From positions 1,488,001 through 1,552,000 of the forward strand of contig NZ_CP156989.1 in assembly GCF_039880525.1 (NCBI RefSeq): 64,000 nt of DNA. Direction: 5' to 3'. The DNA is from Agrococcus sp. ProA11. Lineage in GTDB: Bacteria; Actinomycetota; Actinomycetes; Actinomycetales; Microbacteriaceae. Both the position numbers and the translations under genes were made by a program. Below, in pieces: positions 24,669 to 32,386 of the stretch. The notes beneath the pieces were generated by a model. The model saw only the letters and a program-made list of their open reading frames with translations. It was not told the DNA's origin and did no database searches. Every line of letters begins with the position of its first letter. Position 1 is the stretch's first letter.

Positions 24669-25046
24669 ATGAGCACTCAAGACATCACCATCGACACCAT
24701 CGACGCGACGATCGCGGCCGAGGGCATCGTGCTGCTCGACTTCTGGGCCGCCTGGTGCGGGCCCTGCCGCTCGTTCGCGCCGGTCTTCGAGCGAGCCGCC
24801 GAGGCCAACCCCGACATCGTGTTCGGCAAGGTCGACACCGAGGCCGAGCAGCAGCTCGCCGCGTCGTTCCGCATCACGTCGATCCCGACGCTCATGGCGT
24901 TCCGCGACGGCATCCTCGTCTTCTCGCAGCCCGGCGCCATGCCGCCGGCGCAGCTCGACAGCCTCATCGAGGGCGTGCGAGGACTCGACATGGATGACGT
25001 GCGTCGCCAGGTGGCCGAGCAGCGCGCGACCAGCGACGCATCATGA
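24669..25046 (+). CDS. Thioredoxin
   Basis: 125 residues from ATG 24669, with AGAAAG upstream. It has the classic active site WCGPC (Cys30, Cys33), FGKVDTEAEQQLA and the cis-Pro loop SIPTLMAF (about 74-81). Cytosolic thiol-disulfide reductase. In this operon it probably reduces rhodanese-bound or protein persulfides. The stop overlaps the next start by 4 bases (ATGA). The frame is open further upstream, but that part overlaps the rhodanese gene and lacks a start signal. Confidence 0.92.
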   Translation: MSTQDITIDTIDATIAAEGIVLLDFWAAWCGPCRSFAPVFERAAEANPDIVFGKVDTEAEQQLAASFRITSIPTLMAFRDGILVFSQPGAMPPAQLDSLIEGVRGLDMDDVRRQVAEQRATSDAS

Positions 25047-25306
25047 CCCGGCGCCGCCCGGCGGCGATGTGCAGCCCGGGCACCGCCGAGCGCATCGTGC
25101 AGGGCGTCGTCGCGGTGCTGATCGGCGCATTCGCGCTCGACAGCCTCGACAACCCGGCGCTCGCGATCGTCGCCGGACTCGTTGCCGTCGTGCTGCTCAC
25201 CGGCACCATCGGTGGCTGGTGCCCCGGTGCGCTGCTCGCGCGCCGGGCCGCCGCCGCGGAGAACACCCGCGGCATTCCGGAGGCGCGCCAGCCGCTCGAC
25301 GATTGA
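25043..25306 (+). CDS. DUF2892 (YgaP-like) small membrane protein
   Basis: 87 residues. The N-terminal MCSPGTAERIVQGVVAVLIGAFAL pattern and a second hydrophobic helix around 40-60 followed by GGWCPGALLARR fit DUF2892/YgaP transmembrane domains. These often accompany or are fused to rhodaneses. Cys residues at both helix ends could take part in sulfur transfer. It is translationally coupled to thioredoxin (4-base overlap) and is the last gene of the persulfide operon. Confidence 0.82.
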   Translation: MTRRRPAAMCSPGTAERIVQGVVAVLIGAFALDSLDNPALAIVAGLVAVVLLTGTIGGWCPGALLARRAAAAENTRGIPEARQPLDD

Positions 25307-25346
25307 CGACTATGGAGCGTCCAGCGACACTTGCCATGCTGAGTCC

Positions 25347-25985
25347 ATGACCGACGTGGTGCTTGACCTCGACGGCGTGCTCTCGACCCGCGACACGTTC
25401 GCTGCGCTCTTGGTCGCCGCCGCGCGCCGACGACTCCCGACGGCACTGCGAAGCAGTCCCGAGCTCGTGCGATGGCTGCAGGCCGGCCACGACGTGGTCC
25501 GTCATGCGGCCGCCTCTCGCGAGGTGGCGCGCAGCCTGCTGAGCGGGATGTCGGAGTCGGCCTACGACGCGCTCGCAATGCGGGTCGGCCGTCAACTGGG
25601 GTTGCGCAGCGCTCGCGCGTCCATGGTCGAGGTCGCCGCGCGGTGTCGCCGCGAAGGAGCACACATCGTGGTCGCCACCGGCTCCGAGCATCGGCTGGCC
25701 GCAGCGTTCCTCGCTGCGGCCGGCGTCGAGCACGACCTGCTACTCGCGTCCACGCTTCGGTGGACGCCGACCGGACCGGTGTTCGACCGCCACATCCGCG
25801 GTGAGGGGAAGCTCGCGACGTTGCGCGAGGCGGGTGTCGAAATCGAGCGGCGCCGCTTCTGGACCGACTCGTTCGACGACTTCCCCACCGCACAGGTGGC
25901 GGCATCCGTGGTGCTCGTCGCGCCGTCGCGCCACTCGGCTGCCCGATATCGGTCGTCGGGCCTCGTCACCGAGCTCCTGCCGTGA
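25347..25985 (+). CDS. HAD family phosphatase (SerB-like)
   Basis: 212 residues from ATG 25347. HAD motif I is LDLDGVLSTRD (about 5-15; nucleophile Asp7). A helical cap follows. Motif II lies near VVATGSEHRL (Thr/Ser about 110). Motif III is Lys in GEGKLATL, and motif IV is FWTDSFDDFP with paired acidic residues. The organisation is the HAD-IB/SerB type. Substrate unknown. Its stop overlaps the GTG start of the epimerase gene (GTGA), so the two are coupled. Confidence 0.82.
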   Translation: MTDVVLDLDGVLSTRDTFAALLVAAARRRLPTALRSSPELVRWLQAGHDVVRHAAASREVARSLLSGMSESAYDALAMRVGRQLGLRSARASMVEVAARCRREGAHIVVATGSEHRLAAAFLAAAGVEHDLLLASTLRWTPTGPVFDRHIRGEGKLATLREAGVEIERRRFWTDSFDDFPTAQVAASVVLVAPSRHSAARYRSSGLVTELLP

Positions 25986-26809
25986 TCAAGAAGCGCCATG
26001 TCTTGCTGATCGGCTGCGGCCGGTTGGGCACCCTGCTCGGCACACAGCTCGTGATGGAGGGCTGGGAGGTCACGGCAGTGCGGCGCGACCCGTCGATGCT
26101 CCCGAGCAGCTTCACCGCCGTCGCCGCTGACCTCCGGCAGCCATTGCAACAGCAGCTGCCCGTAGCCGATGCGATGGTGATCACGCTGCCGCCCGGAGCA
26201 GGCCGCTCCGAGGCCGTCGAGGGCTACCAAGCGGTCCTCGAGCACCTCGCTGCGGCGCTCCCGGCGGTGCCGCCACGCGTGCTGTTCGTATCGTCGACGC
26301 GCGTGTTCGACGGGATGCCGGGCCCGCGGCCGCTCAGCGAGGCCGACGAGCCGGTGCCCGGCTCCGACCGCGCCCGCGCGCTGCGCGACGGCGAGCTGCT
26401 CGCCGTCGACCGCTTCGCCGCGCACATCATCCGGCCCGCAGGCATCTACGGGCCCGATCGCGACTCGCTCATCCGCCGGGTCGCCGCCGGCACCCCGATG
26501 CAGCACGCGCGCCGCACGAATCGCATCCACGAGACCGACCTGGTGCGCGCGCTGCACGCCATGCTGCTGGCAGAAGCGCCACCCGCCGTGCTGCACGCAG
26601 TCGACCAGGCGCCGGCGCCGCTCGGCGAGGTCGCGGCGCACATCGCCGAGCGGCTCGGCGTCGCTGCGCCGCCGGCGATCGAACCGGCGGTCAGCAGCGG
26701 CACGGTGCTGGACGGGGCGCTGCTGCTGAGCCTGCTGGGCTCGCTCACCCATCCGGGCTACCGCTCGGGCTACGACGACCTGCTCCAGGAGCGCCGACTG
26801 AGGCACTAG
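25982..26809 (+). CDS. NAD(P)-binding epimerase/dehydratase-like SDR (YeeZ-like)
   Basis: 275 residues from GTG 25982. An extended-SDR Rossmann motif GCGRLGTLLG occurs near residues 11-20. VLFVSSTRVFDG follows at about 100. A Tyr of a YGP motif appears (AGIYGPDRDSLI, about 157), but a classic YxxxK is not clear. The pattern resembles YeeZ/YbjT-like NAD-dependent epimerase-family proteins of unknown substrate. It is coupled to the HAD gene by 4 bases and ends 4 bases inside the convergent membrane protein gene. Confidence 0.8.
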   Translation: MIKKRHVLLIGCGRLGTLLGTQLVMEGWEVTAVRRDPSMLPSSFTAVAADLRQPLQQQLPVADAMVITLPPGAGRSEAVEGYQAVLEHLAAALPAVPPRVLFVSSTRVFDGMPGPRPLSEADEPVPGSDRARALRDGELLAVDRFAAHIIRPAGIYGPDRDSLIRRVAAGTPMQHARRTNRIHETDLVRALHAMLLAEAPPAVLHAVDQAPAPLGEVAAHIAERLGVAAPPAIEPAVSSGTVLDGALLLSLLGSLTHPGYRSGYDDLLQERRLRH

Positions 26810-27228
26810 CGATAGGCGTCGACGACCTCGAGCGGGAAGAACACCACCGGCGGGCTCGACGGCGGGCGATCGACCCAGAACAGTGCCACGTACGATCCAA
26901 CGATTGCTATGGCGACAAGCGCCCACGCGGTCAGCAGCACGAGACGCTGCACGCGCACCACGAACTGACGGTCGTGACGCTGCCACTGCGTCGCCAGCCA
27001 TGCGAGCGCGATCACGCCGACGACAGCGCCTTCCACCGCGGGCATCACCTGCACGACGACCGACCAGCTCGGGCCATTCTCGCCACCGCCGCCACCGGAT
27101 GAGCCGAACGCGCCAGAGAGCACCCACGAGGCGAGTCCGGCGAGCATCACGAATCGGATGCCCCAGTCTCTCTGCTCTGTGAAGTCGCGCTCGATCTCGA
27201 GCGCGCTCACGGGCTTGGGCGTCGTCAT
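26806..27228 (-). CDS. Hypothetical three-helix membrane protein
   Basis: 140 residues from ATG 27228, chosen because coding character begins there (MTTPKPVSALEIERDFTEQRDWG). Hydrophobic segments lie at about 23-40, 58-78 and 95-118. A Gly/Ser-rich extracytoplasmic loop containing five consecutive Gly follows the first helix. No family is recognised. The end of the gene overlaps the convergent epimerase by 4 bases. Confidence 0.65.
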   Translation of the reverse strand: MTTPKPVSALEIERDFTEQRDWGIRFVMLAGLASWVLSGAFGSSGGGGGENGPSWSVVVQVMPAVEGAVVGVIALAWLATQWQRHDRQFVVRVQRLVLLTAWALVAIAIVGSYVALFWVDRPPSSPPVVFFPLEVVDAYR

Positions 27229-27356
27229 AACTCCATCTTGGCGGTGGCCCACGCTGCGGTGCAAGAGTGCCACTGCACGATCCGCACCCGGGAGGCTGGC
27301 TCGGTTCGTGCGAGGCGCTTCGCGATAGCTCAGCGATCCCTGACCTGAGCGCCCTC

Positions 27357-27384
27357 TTGTTTCTTTGAACATTCAGAGTATTCT
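27357..27384 (+). promoter_or_regulatory. Leaderless promoter of the MarR-ABC operon
   Basis: -35 TTGTTT (27357-27362), 16-base spacer, -10 TATTCT (27379-27384). The -10 ends 6 bases before the ATG at 27391, so transcription should start at or next to the A of the ATG, giving a leaderless mRNA. The absence of a Shine-Dalgarno sequence agrees. Confidence 0.6.
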
Positions 27385-27388
27385 GAAT
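27371..27388. promoter_or_regulatory. Operator palindrome over the -10 of the MarR-ABC operon
   Basis: Perfect inverted repeat ATTCAGA-N4-TCTGAAT, 18 bp, covering the -10 element. It is AT-rich against a GC-rich background, as expected for a MarR-type dimer site. Autorepression by the product of 27391-27918 is inferred. Confidence 0.7.
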
Positions 27389-27390
27389 CA

Positions 27391-27918
27391 ATGACATCTC
27401 CCGCTCAAACGCATGCAGCGCCGGAGGCGGAGCTCCCCTCGTCGGGCGCTCCGTCGCAGCACCAGATCGATGCCTTCATCGAAGCGATGGGCATGGGCCT
27501 CGAGGCTGTGGGCCTGCAGCGCGCGGCCGGTCGGATGCTGGCGTGGCTGATGGTCTGCGATCCACCCGAGCAGTCGGCAGAGCAGCTCACCAAGGCGCTC
27601 CAGGCGAGCACGGGCGGCGTGAGCACCACCGTGCGGATGCTGACGCAGTTGCAGCTGGTCGAGCGCGTCGGCCGCGCCGGTGAGCGGCGGGCGTTCTACC
27701 GGGTGGCCCCGAACGTCTGGGATCACGCGATGGCCGCGCAGGAGCAGCCAACCGCGCGCCTGCGCGCGATCGCCGACGACGGCCTGCGCGTGCTCGCCGA
27801 CACGGAGCCGGATCGGCGCAATCGGCTCCTCGAGATGCGCGACTACCTGGCGTTCATCGAGCGCGAGATGCCGGCGCTGCGCCGCCGCTACCACGACGAG
27901 AAGGGCACGGCATCATGA
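27391..27918 (+). CDS. MarR/GbsR family transcriptional regulator
   Basis: 175 residues. After a polar leader (1-27) comes a winged helix-turn-helix of the GbsR/MarR type: LQRAAGRMLAWLMVCDPPEQSAEQLTKALQASTGGVSTTVRMLTQLQLVERV (by position about 49-100). A C-terminal dimerisation helix pair ends in FIEREMPALRRRYHDE. GbsR-like regulators beside ABC exporters often act as drug- or osmolyte-responsive repressors. It overlaps the ABC ATPase gene by 4 bases and is first in a four-gene operon with a palindromic operator over its promoter. Confidence 0.88.
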   Translation: MTSPAQTHAAPEAELPSSGAPSQHQIDAFIEAMGMGLEAVGLQRAAGRMLAWLMVCDPPEQSAEQLTKALQASTGGVSTTVRMLTQLQLVERVGRAGERRAFYRVAPNVWDHAMAAQEQPTARLRAIADDGLRVLADTEPDRRNRLLEMRDYLAFIEREMPALRRRYHDEKGTAS

Positions 27919-28901
27919 GCGGTTCCGACGCCATCCGCACCACGGGGCTCACCAAGACGTTCGGCGACCTCGCGGCCGTCGACGACCTCGACCTGCAGGT
28001 GCACACCGGGGAGATCTTCGGCTTCCTAGGGCCCAACGGCGCCGGCAAGTCGACCACGATCCGCATGCTGCTCGACCAGCTGCGCGCGACCAGCGGATCG
28101 GCGAGCGTGCTGGGGCTCGACATGCACGCCGACTCGCTGCAGATCCGTCGCCGCATCGGCTACCTCCCCGGCGACCTCGCGCTCTACCCGAAGCTCACCG
28201 GCCGGCAGACGATCGACTACTTCGCGAACCTCCGCGGTGGTGTCGACATGCGCTACGTCGACGAGCTCGCCGAGCGGCTGGGCGCCGACCTGTCGCGCAA
28301 GGTGCGCGAGTACTCCACCGGCAACCGGCAGAAGATCGGGCTCATCCAGGCGTTCATGCACAAGCCAGAGCTGCTGATCCTCGACGAGCCCAACGCGGGG
28401 CTCGACCCGCTGGTGCAGCAGACGTTCCAGGAGATGCTGCGCGAGGTGCGCGCGGATGGGCGCACGGTGTTCCTCTCCTCGCACACGCTCTCCGAGGTCG
28501 AGCGGGTCGCCGACCGCGTCGGCATCATCCGGCACGCGCGGCTCGTGATCGTCGAGCGCGTGGATGCGCTCAAGCGCAAGGCCATCCGGCGGCTCGAGTT
28601 CGAGTTCGCGGAGCCCGTGCCGGCCGACCTGTTCGCGGATGTCGATGTGGTGCGCGAGCTGGAGATCGACGGCGTGCACGCGCGCGTGTCATACGAGGGT
28701 GCCGTCCACCCGGTGCTGCAGGCCGCGATGACACGACACGTCGTCGACATCCACTCCCGGGAGGCCGACCTCGAGGAGATCTTCCTGGACTACTACCGCG
28801 ACACCGATGCTGACACGGGCGCGGCCGCCGCGGGCGCGCGGACGGACGTGCGTCGCGACTCTGCGAAGCAGGGCGCGGCGTCCAGCGGCGGGACTCGGTG
28901 A
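27915..28901 (+). CDS. ABC exporter ATP-binding protein
   Basis: 328 residues. Walker A GPNGAGKST (about 38-46), Q-loop region RIGYLPGDLALYP, a degenerate signature YSTGNRQKIGL (about 135), and Walker B LLILDEPNAGLD. The C-terminal extension (about 225-328) has a beta-rich domain seen in CcmA/DrrA-type exporter ATPases, then an Ala/Arg-rich tail. It is overlapped by 4 bases on both sides by the regulator and first permease. Drug or lipid export is typical of the class; the substrate is unknown. Confidence 0.92.
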   Translation: MSGSDAIRTTGLTKTFGDLAAVDDLDLQVHTGEIFGFLGPNGAGKSTTIRMLLDQLRATSGSASVLGLDMHADSLQIRRRIGYLPGDLALYPKLTGRQTIDYFANLRGGVDMRYVDELAERLGADLSRKVREYSTGNRQKIGLIQAFMHKPELLILDEPNAGLDPLVQQTFQEMLREVRADGRTVFLSSHTLSEVERVADRVGIIRHARLVIVERVDALKRKAIRRLEFEFAEPVPADLFADVDVVRELEIDGVHARVSYEGAVHPVLQAAMTRHVVDIHSREADLEEIFLDYYRDTDADTGAAAAGARTDVRRDSAKQGAASSGGTR

Positions 28902-29686
28902 CGCTGGTGTCCGGCGCACTCCTGTCGCACGAGGCACGCCAGCGCGTGCCGGGGGCGGCCGTGCTCGCGGTGATCCTCGCCGCCTTCGGGCTGCTCGCGC
29001 TGGTGATCGCCGACGTGATCGGCGACCTGCTCGCCGCGATCACCGAGGGGATGCCGCCGGCGTTTGACATCTTCCTCGGCGCCAACGCGCCGGGCGGCTA
29101 TGCCGTGGGCGAGATGTTCAGCCTGATCTTCCCCGTCTCTGTGGTGACGTTCGCGGTCATCGTCGGCGCCGGCGCCCTCGCGGGCGAGGAGCGCGACGGC
29201 ACGATGGCGATCCTGTCCGCGCAGCCGGTCTCCCGGATTCGGCTCTTCTGGGCGAAAGCGCTCGGTGTGCTCGGAGCGGTGATTTTGGTGGTCGCAGTGA
29301 ACTGGGCGGCGATGGGCCTCTTCATCGCGTCGAGGGCCAGCGAGCTGACCTTCGCAGGGCTCACCGGCGCCACCGTGCACCTGCTCTTCCTGGGCCTCGC
29401 GTTCGGCTCGATCGCGTTCGCCGTCGCGGGCGCGACCGGCAAGCCCGCGCTGGGCTCCGCTGCAGCCGGCGGCCTCGCCGTCGCCTCGTATCTGGCGGCG
29501 ACGATGCTGCCGATCGCCGGCCTCACCGACTGGGCTCGGCTGAGCCCATGGCACTACTACCTCGGGCACTCCGATCCATTGCGCGACGGGGTGAACGTCG
29601 GCGACGTCGGCCTCTTCGCTGCCATTGTCGTCGTCTGCATGAGCGTCGCGGTGGTCGTGTTCCGCCGCCGTGACCTGGAGGGCTGA
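28898..29686 (+). CDS. ABC-2 type exporter permease 1
   Basis: 262 residues from GTG 28898 (GTGA overlap with the ATPase). Six membrane helices are seen. The segment GEERDGTMAILSAQPVSRIRLFWAKAL (by position, about 93-120) is the ABC-2 permease signature region. A short Arg-rich tail closes it. It probably forms a heterodimeric membrane channel with the next gene, driven by the upstream ATPase. Confidence 0.88.
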   Translation: MTLVSGALLSHEARQRVPGAAVLAVILAAFGLLALVIADVIGDLLAAITEGMPPAFDIFLGANAPGGYAVGEMFSLIFPVSVVTFAVIVGAGALAGEERDGTMAILSAQPVSRIRLFWAKALGVLGAVILVVAVNWAAMGLFIASRASELTFAGLTGATVHLLFLGLAFGSIAFAVAGATGKPALGSAAAGGLAVASYLAATMLPIAGLTDWARLSPWHYYLGHSDPLRDGVNVGDVGLFAAIVVVCMSVAVVVFRRRDLEG

Positions 29687-29689
29687 GCC

Positions 29690-30544
29690 ATGACCGCGAT
29701 CACCACGCCTCGCCACGCCAACAACCGCCCGGCGCCGGCGCTCCACCGCATGATCTGGCGCACCGTGTACCGGCGAGCGGTGGCCGACAAGGCCGTCATC
29801 GTCGGCGTGCTCGCGTTCTACGGCTTCGCGATCGCCGTGGGCGTCGGCGCGCTCTGGCTGCCGCTGCAGGACACGTTCGCGTCGATCGCCGCGGATCTGC
29901 CGGAGGGCTTCGAGGCGCTGCTCGGCGGGCTGTCGATCGCGACGCCCGTCGGGTGGATGCATGCCGAGCTCATGTCCATCCTGGGCCCGGGCTTCCTGAT
30001 CGCCACCGCGATGATCTCGGCAGCCGCCGCGACCGCCGGCGAGGAGCAGGCCCGCACTCTGGGGCTCGTGCTCTCGACCGGCACCCCGCGCACGACATTC
30101 CTCGCCGCCAAGGCGACCGCGATGGTCACGCACGTGCTGATCGTCGGCGCCGCGCTCTTCGCCGGCATGATGGTGGCCAACCCGATCGGCGATCTGGGCC
30201 TCGAGGTGCCGAACATGCTCGCAGCCACGGCGCAGATGGTGCTGATCGCGCTCGTCTACGGCGCGATGACCCTGGTGATCGGTGTTGTCACGGGCGACAA
30301 GCGGCGCTCGCTCGCGATCCCCGGCGGCGTCTTCGCCGTCTCCTTCGTCGCGGCCAACTTCCTGGGCATGGTCGAAGAACTTGAGTGGCTGTCGAAGCTG
30401 AACTTCTGGTACCCCTACTCAGCGAACGCCGCGTTGGCCGATGGCATGCACTGGGGCTACGCGGCGCTCATGGGCGGGCTCGCCATCGGCATCGGCGCGA
30501 TCGCGTTCATCGCGTTTCCGCGGCGGGACAATCTGCGGGGTTGA
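29690..30544 (+). CDS. ABC-2 type exporter permease 2
   Basis: 284 residues, starting 3 bases after permease 1. A soluble N-terminus (1-30) is followed by six hydrophobic helices. The region AGEEQARTLGLVLSTGTPRTTFLAAKA (by position, about 118-145) corresponds to the same ABC-2 signature as in permease 1, so the two are diverged paralogues. It is the last gene of the MarR-controlled exporter operon. The intergenic stretch after it (30545-30727) has an inverted repeat at 30583-30601. Confidence 0.87.
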   Translation: MTAITTPRHANNRPAPALHRMIWRTVYRRAVADKAVIVGVLAFYGFAIAVGVGALWLPLQDTFASIAADLPEGFEALLGGLSIATPVGWMHAELMSILGPGFLIATAMISAAAATAGEEQARTLGLVLSTGTPRTTFLAAKATAMVTHVLIVGAALFAGMMVANPIGDLGLEVPNMLAATAQMVLIALVYGAMTLVIGVVTGDKRRSLAIPGGVFAVSFVAANFLGMVEELEWLSKLNFWYPYSANAALADGMHWGYAALMGGLAIGIGAIAFIAFPRRDNLRG

Positions 30545-30582
30545 CCAGCGGCTCTCCCAGATTGAAGCGCAGACATGTCGGA

Positions 30583-30601
30583 CCAGCGGCGAATTCGCTG
30601 G
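30583..30601. terminator. Weak hairpin after the exporter operon
   Basis: Inverted repeat CCAGCG-N7-CGCTGG, 38 bases past the permease 2 stop, between convergent genes. The stem is only six base pairs and there is no U tract. It is a possible terminator. Confidence 0.35.
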
Positions 30602-30727
30602 GCGGAACGCGTCCTGGCCCTGCCGACCTCCTCAAAACACGCGGCCGAGGCAGTTATCGTCGGGTCACGCGGCGGCGCCGGAATACCTCATGGTCGCGAC
30701 CAGGCGCTTTGAGTGGTTCCCACGGGT

Positions 30728-31519
30728 CTACTTCGCGAGGTTGTGTTGCTCAGCGAGCGTGACGAGGAACGTGAGCATTGCGATAGCGGTCTCGAGGAGG
30801 CGCGCGGTGGCGGCGTAACTGCTTGTGACCATGTACGCGTTGCCGCCGGTAGGGAGCTCACCGATCTTCCGTCGCTCGAGCACGATCATCTGGGCGAGCC
30901 GGTTGCCGTGAGTCATGGAAGCGCACGCTGACCATGCAGCTACGGGCGGGAGCATGTCCTTGCCGCGGACAAGTTGCCCGACTTCGAGAAGCACCTCGGT
31001 CATGGTGGGAATGATCGGCTTCGTCTTCATCGTCCTCTGGCGCAGTGCCTTACGGGAGTGCTGCAGCTCAAGCAGACGCGCCTCGACGCGCGCCAGCCAT
31101 GCGGTCCGGTCATGCCCGAGCTTCGCCGCCAGATCCACGGTCTTGGTGGCTTGGTCGAGCACCAGTTTCAGGGACCGCATGATGCGCGCATCTTTCCTCC
31201 CAGGAGTGAGGAGCCAGATGCCGAGACCAGCCGCCTCGATCGCTGCTCGGATAAGGCTGTAGTTGCCGAGCATTCTGAACGCTTCTGCCCTGACGACGAC
31301 ATCGTGCAGTGTCTCGAGTTGGTCAAGCGCCGCCGAAGCGAGATGGTGCACCTGGTACGAGAGCGGATCGTAGGGCGTCGCGAGATCGTCCTCGGCTGTC
31401 CTGCTCCCGGGCTCCGCGTGAAGAGCGACGATGCGTTCTCTTAGAGGCTCGATACGCCGGAGGAGCTCGTCGAGCCGCACGAGTCCGGCGCTTTCCACCT
31501 CGTCAGGGATGTTCTCCAC
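30728..31519 (-). CDS. Hypothetical protein, orphan in an AT-richer patch
   Basis: 263 residues from GTG 31519; no clear ribosome site. The protein is mostly alpha-helical by composition, with Leu/Arg heptad-like runs (for example VRLDELLRRIEPLRERI near 14-30) and no signal peptide or membrane helix. A 60-base count at 31261-31320 gives 55% GC, well below the ~73% seen in the branched-chain operon, which suggests recent acquisition. It lies between the exporter operon and an IS481-like remnant next to tRNA-Ala. I recognise no family. Confidence 0.6.
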   Translation of the reverse strand: MENIPDEVESAGLVRLDELLRRIEPLRERIVALHAEPGSRTAEDDLATPYDPLSYQVHHLASAALDQLETLHDVVVRAEAFRMLGNYSLIRAAIEAAGLGIWLLTPGRKDARIMRSLKLVLDQATKTVDLAAKLGHDRTAWLARVEARLLELQHSRKALRQRTMKTKPIIPTMTEVLLEVGQLVRGKDMLPPVAAWSACASMTHGNRLAQMIVLERRKIGELPTGGNAYMVTSSYAATARLLETAIAMLTFLVTLAEQHNLAK

Positions 31520-31988
31520 GTAGCGTTCTTATCAGGTAGCGCCCCAGTTCTCGGCCCTGGCGCGCTTGCCGTTCTGACTGCTGCCGCCGCGATGCATCGA
31601 CGCGAGGTCCTGCTTGACCAGGTGCGCCGCTCTCGAGTTCAGTCGGATGGTCGGCGGTGGACACGCTCCTGTGATTGGGATCACGGATCGTCCAGTCGAA
31701 CGGACGCAGTAATGGAGGCAGACGAGGCCGTTGCGTTGCGCGCGGCGCTTGGGGGCGGTTTGCGCGGGTAGGCACGGTGAATGGCGCCGTCGCGACTGCT
31801 CCATGCCATCTTAGCGCCCTGCGCGTTGTCCAGCTCCTCGGCGAACCGGGCCGCGGCGCAACGACAAGAACGGGCCGACGAGGACGGCCGTCGCCCAGCG
31901 TTGCTTCTGCTGACCTGCGGCTGCCGCTCTGGCGCCGCGTTGCCCGCGCCGTCGCGTAGCGCAGTCTGGTGGCCGACGCGACCTGCCG
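31520..31988. other. Gene-poor segment upstream of the transposase remnant
   Basis: No frame here keeps the G/C third-position pattern of real genes for long. Short minus-strand frames end at 31532 and 31681 but have no start signals or recognisable domains. The stretch looks like decayed insertion DNA. Confidence 0.5.
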
Positions 31989-32207
31989 CTCGCCGTGGTA
32001 AACCTCGGCATCGGCATCGACCACGCCGGAACACCCGTCCTGATCCTCACCGACGACACCACCGTCACCGTCACCAACTAGACCACCGGCGAAGTCCTCG
32101 CCATCCACACCGTCGACCCCGCACGCGCCTACTGGCGCAACAACGACAGAAGCCCCGGCCGATGGCCGGGGCTTCCGAATATCAACGATGACCCGGAACA
32201 TCTATGA
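31989..32207 (+). pseudogene. C-terminal remnant of an IS481-like transposase
   Basis: The frame from 31989 reads LPLAVVNLGIGIDHAGTPV, then LILTDDTTVTVTN, an in-frame TAG (32079-32081), and TTGEVLAIHTVDPARAYW...RWPG to a stop at 32205-32207. This is the C-terminal beta-barrel-like region of IS481/integrase-core transposases, in which G-I-G..H-A-G-T-P-V and T-T-G-E-V-L..H-T-x-D-P are conserved. The catalytic DDE core is absent upstream, and the stop codon interrupts what is left, so it is a dead fragment. Confidence 0.65.
32149..32175. terminator. Strong hairpin downstream of tRNA-Ala
   Basis: Perfect 12-base arms (32149-32160 and 32164-32175) with a 3-base loop. On the minus strand it lies 54 bases past the tRNA 3' end and is followed by a modest T-rich run (TGTCGTTGTTG), which suits a tRNA terminator. 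It also falls inside the transposase remnant on the other strand, so part of the symmetry may be old coding sequence. Confidence 0.6.
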
Positions 32208-32229
32208 ACGATGTCCCGACTCATCACAA

Positions 32230-32305
32230 TGGTGGATCTGGGGGGACTCGAACCCCCGACCCCCTGCATGCCATGCAGGTGCGCTACCAGCTGCGCCACA
32301 GACCC
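32230..32305 (-). tRNA. tRNA-Ala, anticodon GGC
   Basis: Reading the minus strand, 76 bases fold as a complete tRNA. The acceptor arm is GGGTCTG/CAGATCC and includes the alanine-specific G3-U70 wobble pair. The D arm contains GCGCAGCTGGTAGCGC. The anticodon stem CCTGC/GCAGG has loop ATGGCAT, giving anticodon GGC. The T arm has GGTTCGAGTCC, and the 3' CCA is encoded. Its 3' end faces the AT-richer patch with the transposase remnant, the usual side for tRNA-targeting insertions. Confidence 0.95.
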
Positions 32306-32331
32306 TCAATTGCTCTCGGAGCAACCCGATT

Positions 32332-32361
32332 ACCTTACTACAGGTTTGCGCGCCAAGTCAC
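32332..32361 (-). promoter_or_regulatory. Candidate tRNA-Ala promoter
   Basis: On the minus strand, GTGACT (32361-32356) and TAAGGT (32337-32332) are separated by 18 bases. Transcription would start about 20 bases ahead of the mature tRNA. Moderate match to primary-sigma elements. Confidence 0.4.
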
Positions 32362-32386
32362 ATCGAGGGGCGTAGGCTCAGCGCTC

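Noticed and set aside
30545-32229. A complete integrated element with direct att repeats at tRNA-Ala
   Set aside because: No integrase gene and no second copy of the tRNA 3' segment were seen in this stretch. Only decayed pieces remain.
32204-32386. N-terminal extension of the TrkH-like protein to an upstream ATG
   Set aside because: It would require translating through the complement of the tRNA-Ala gene. GTG 32387 starts where family similarity and codon pattern begin.
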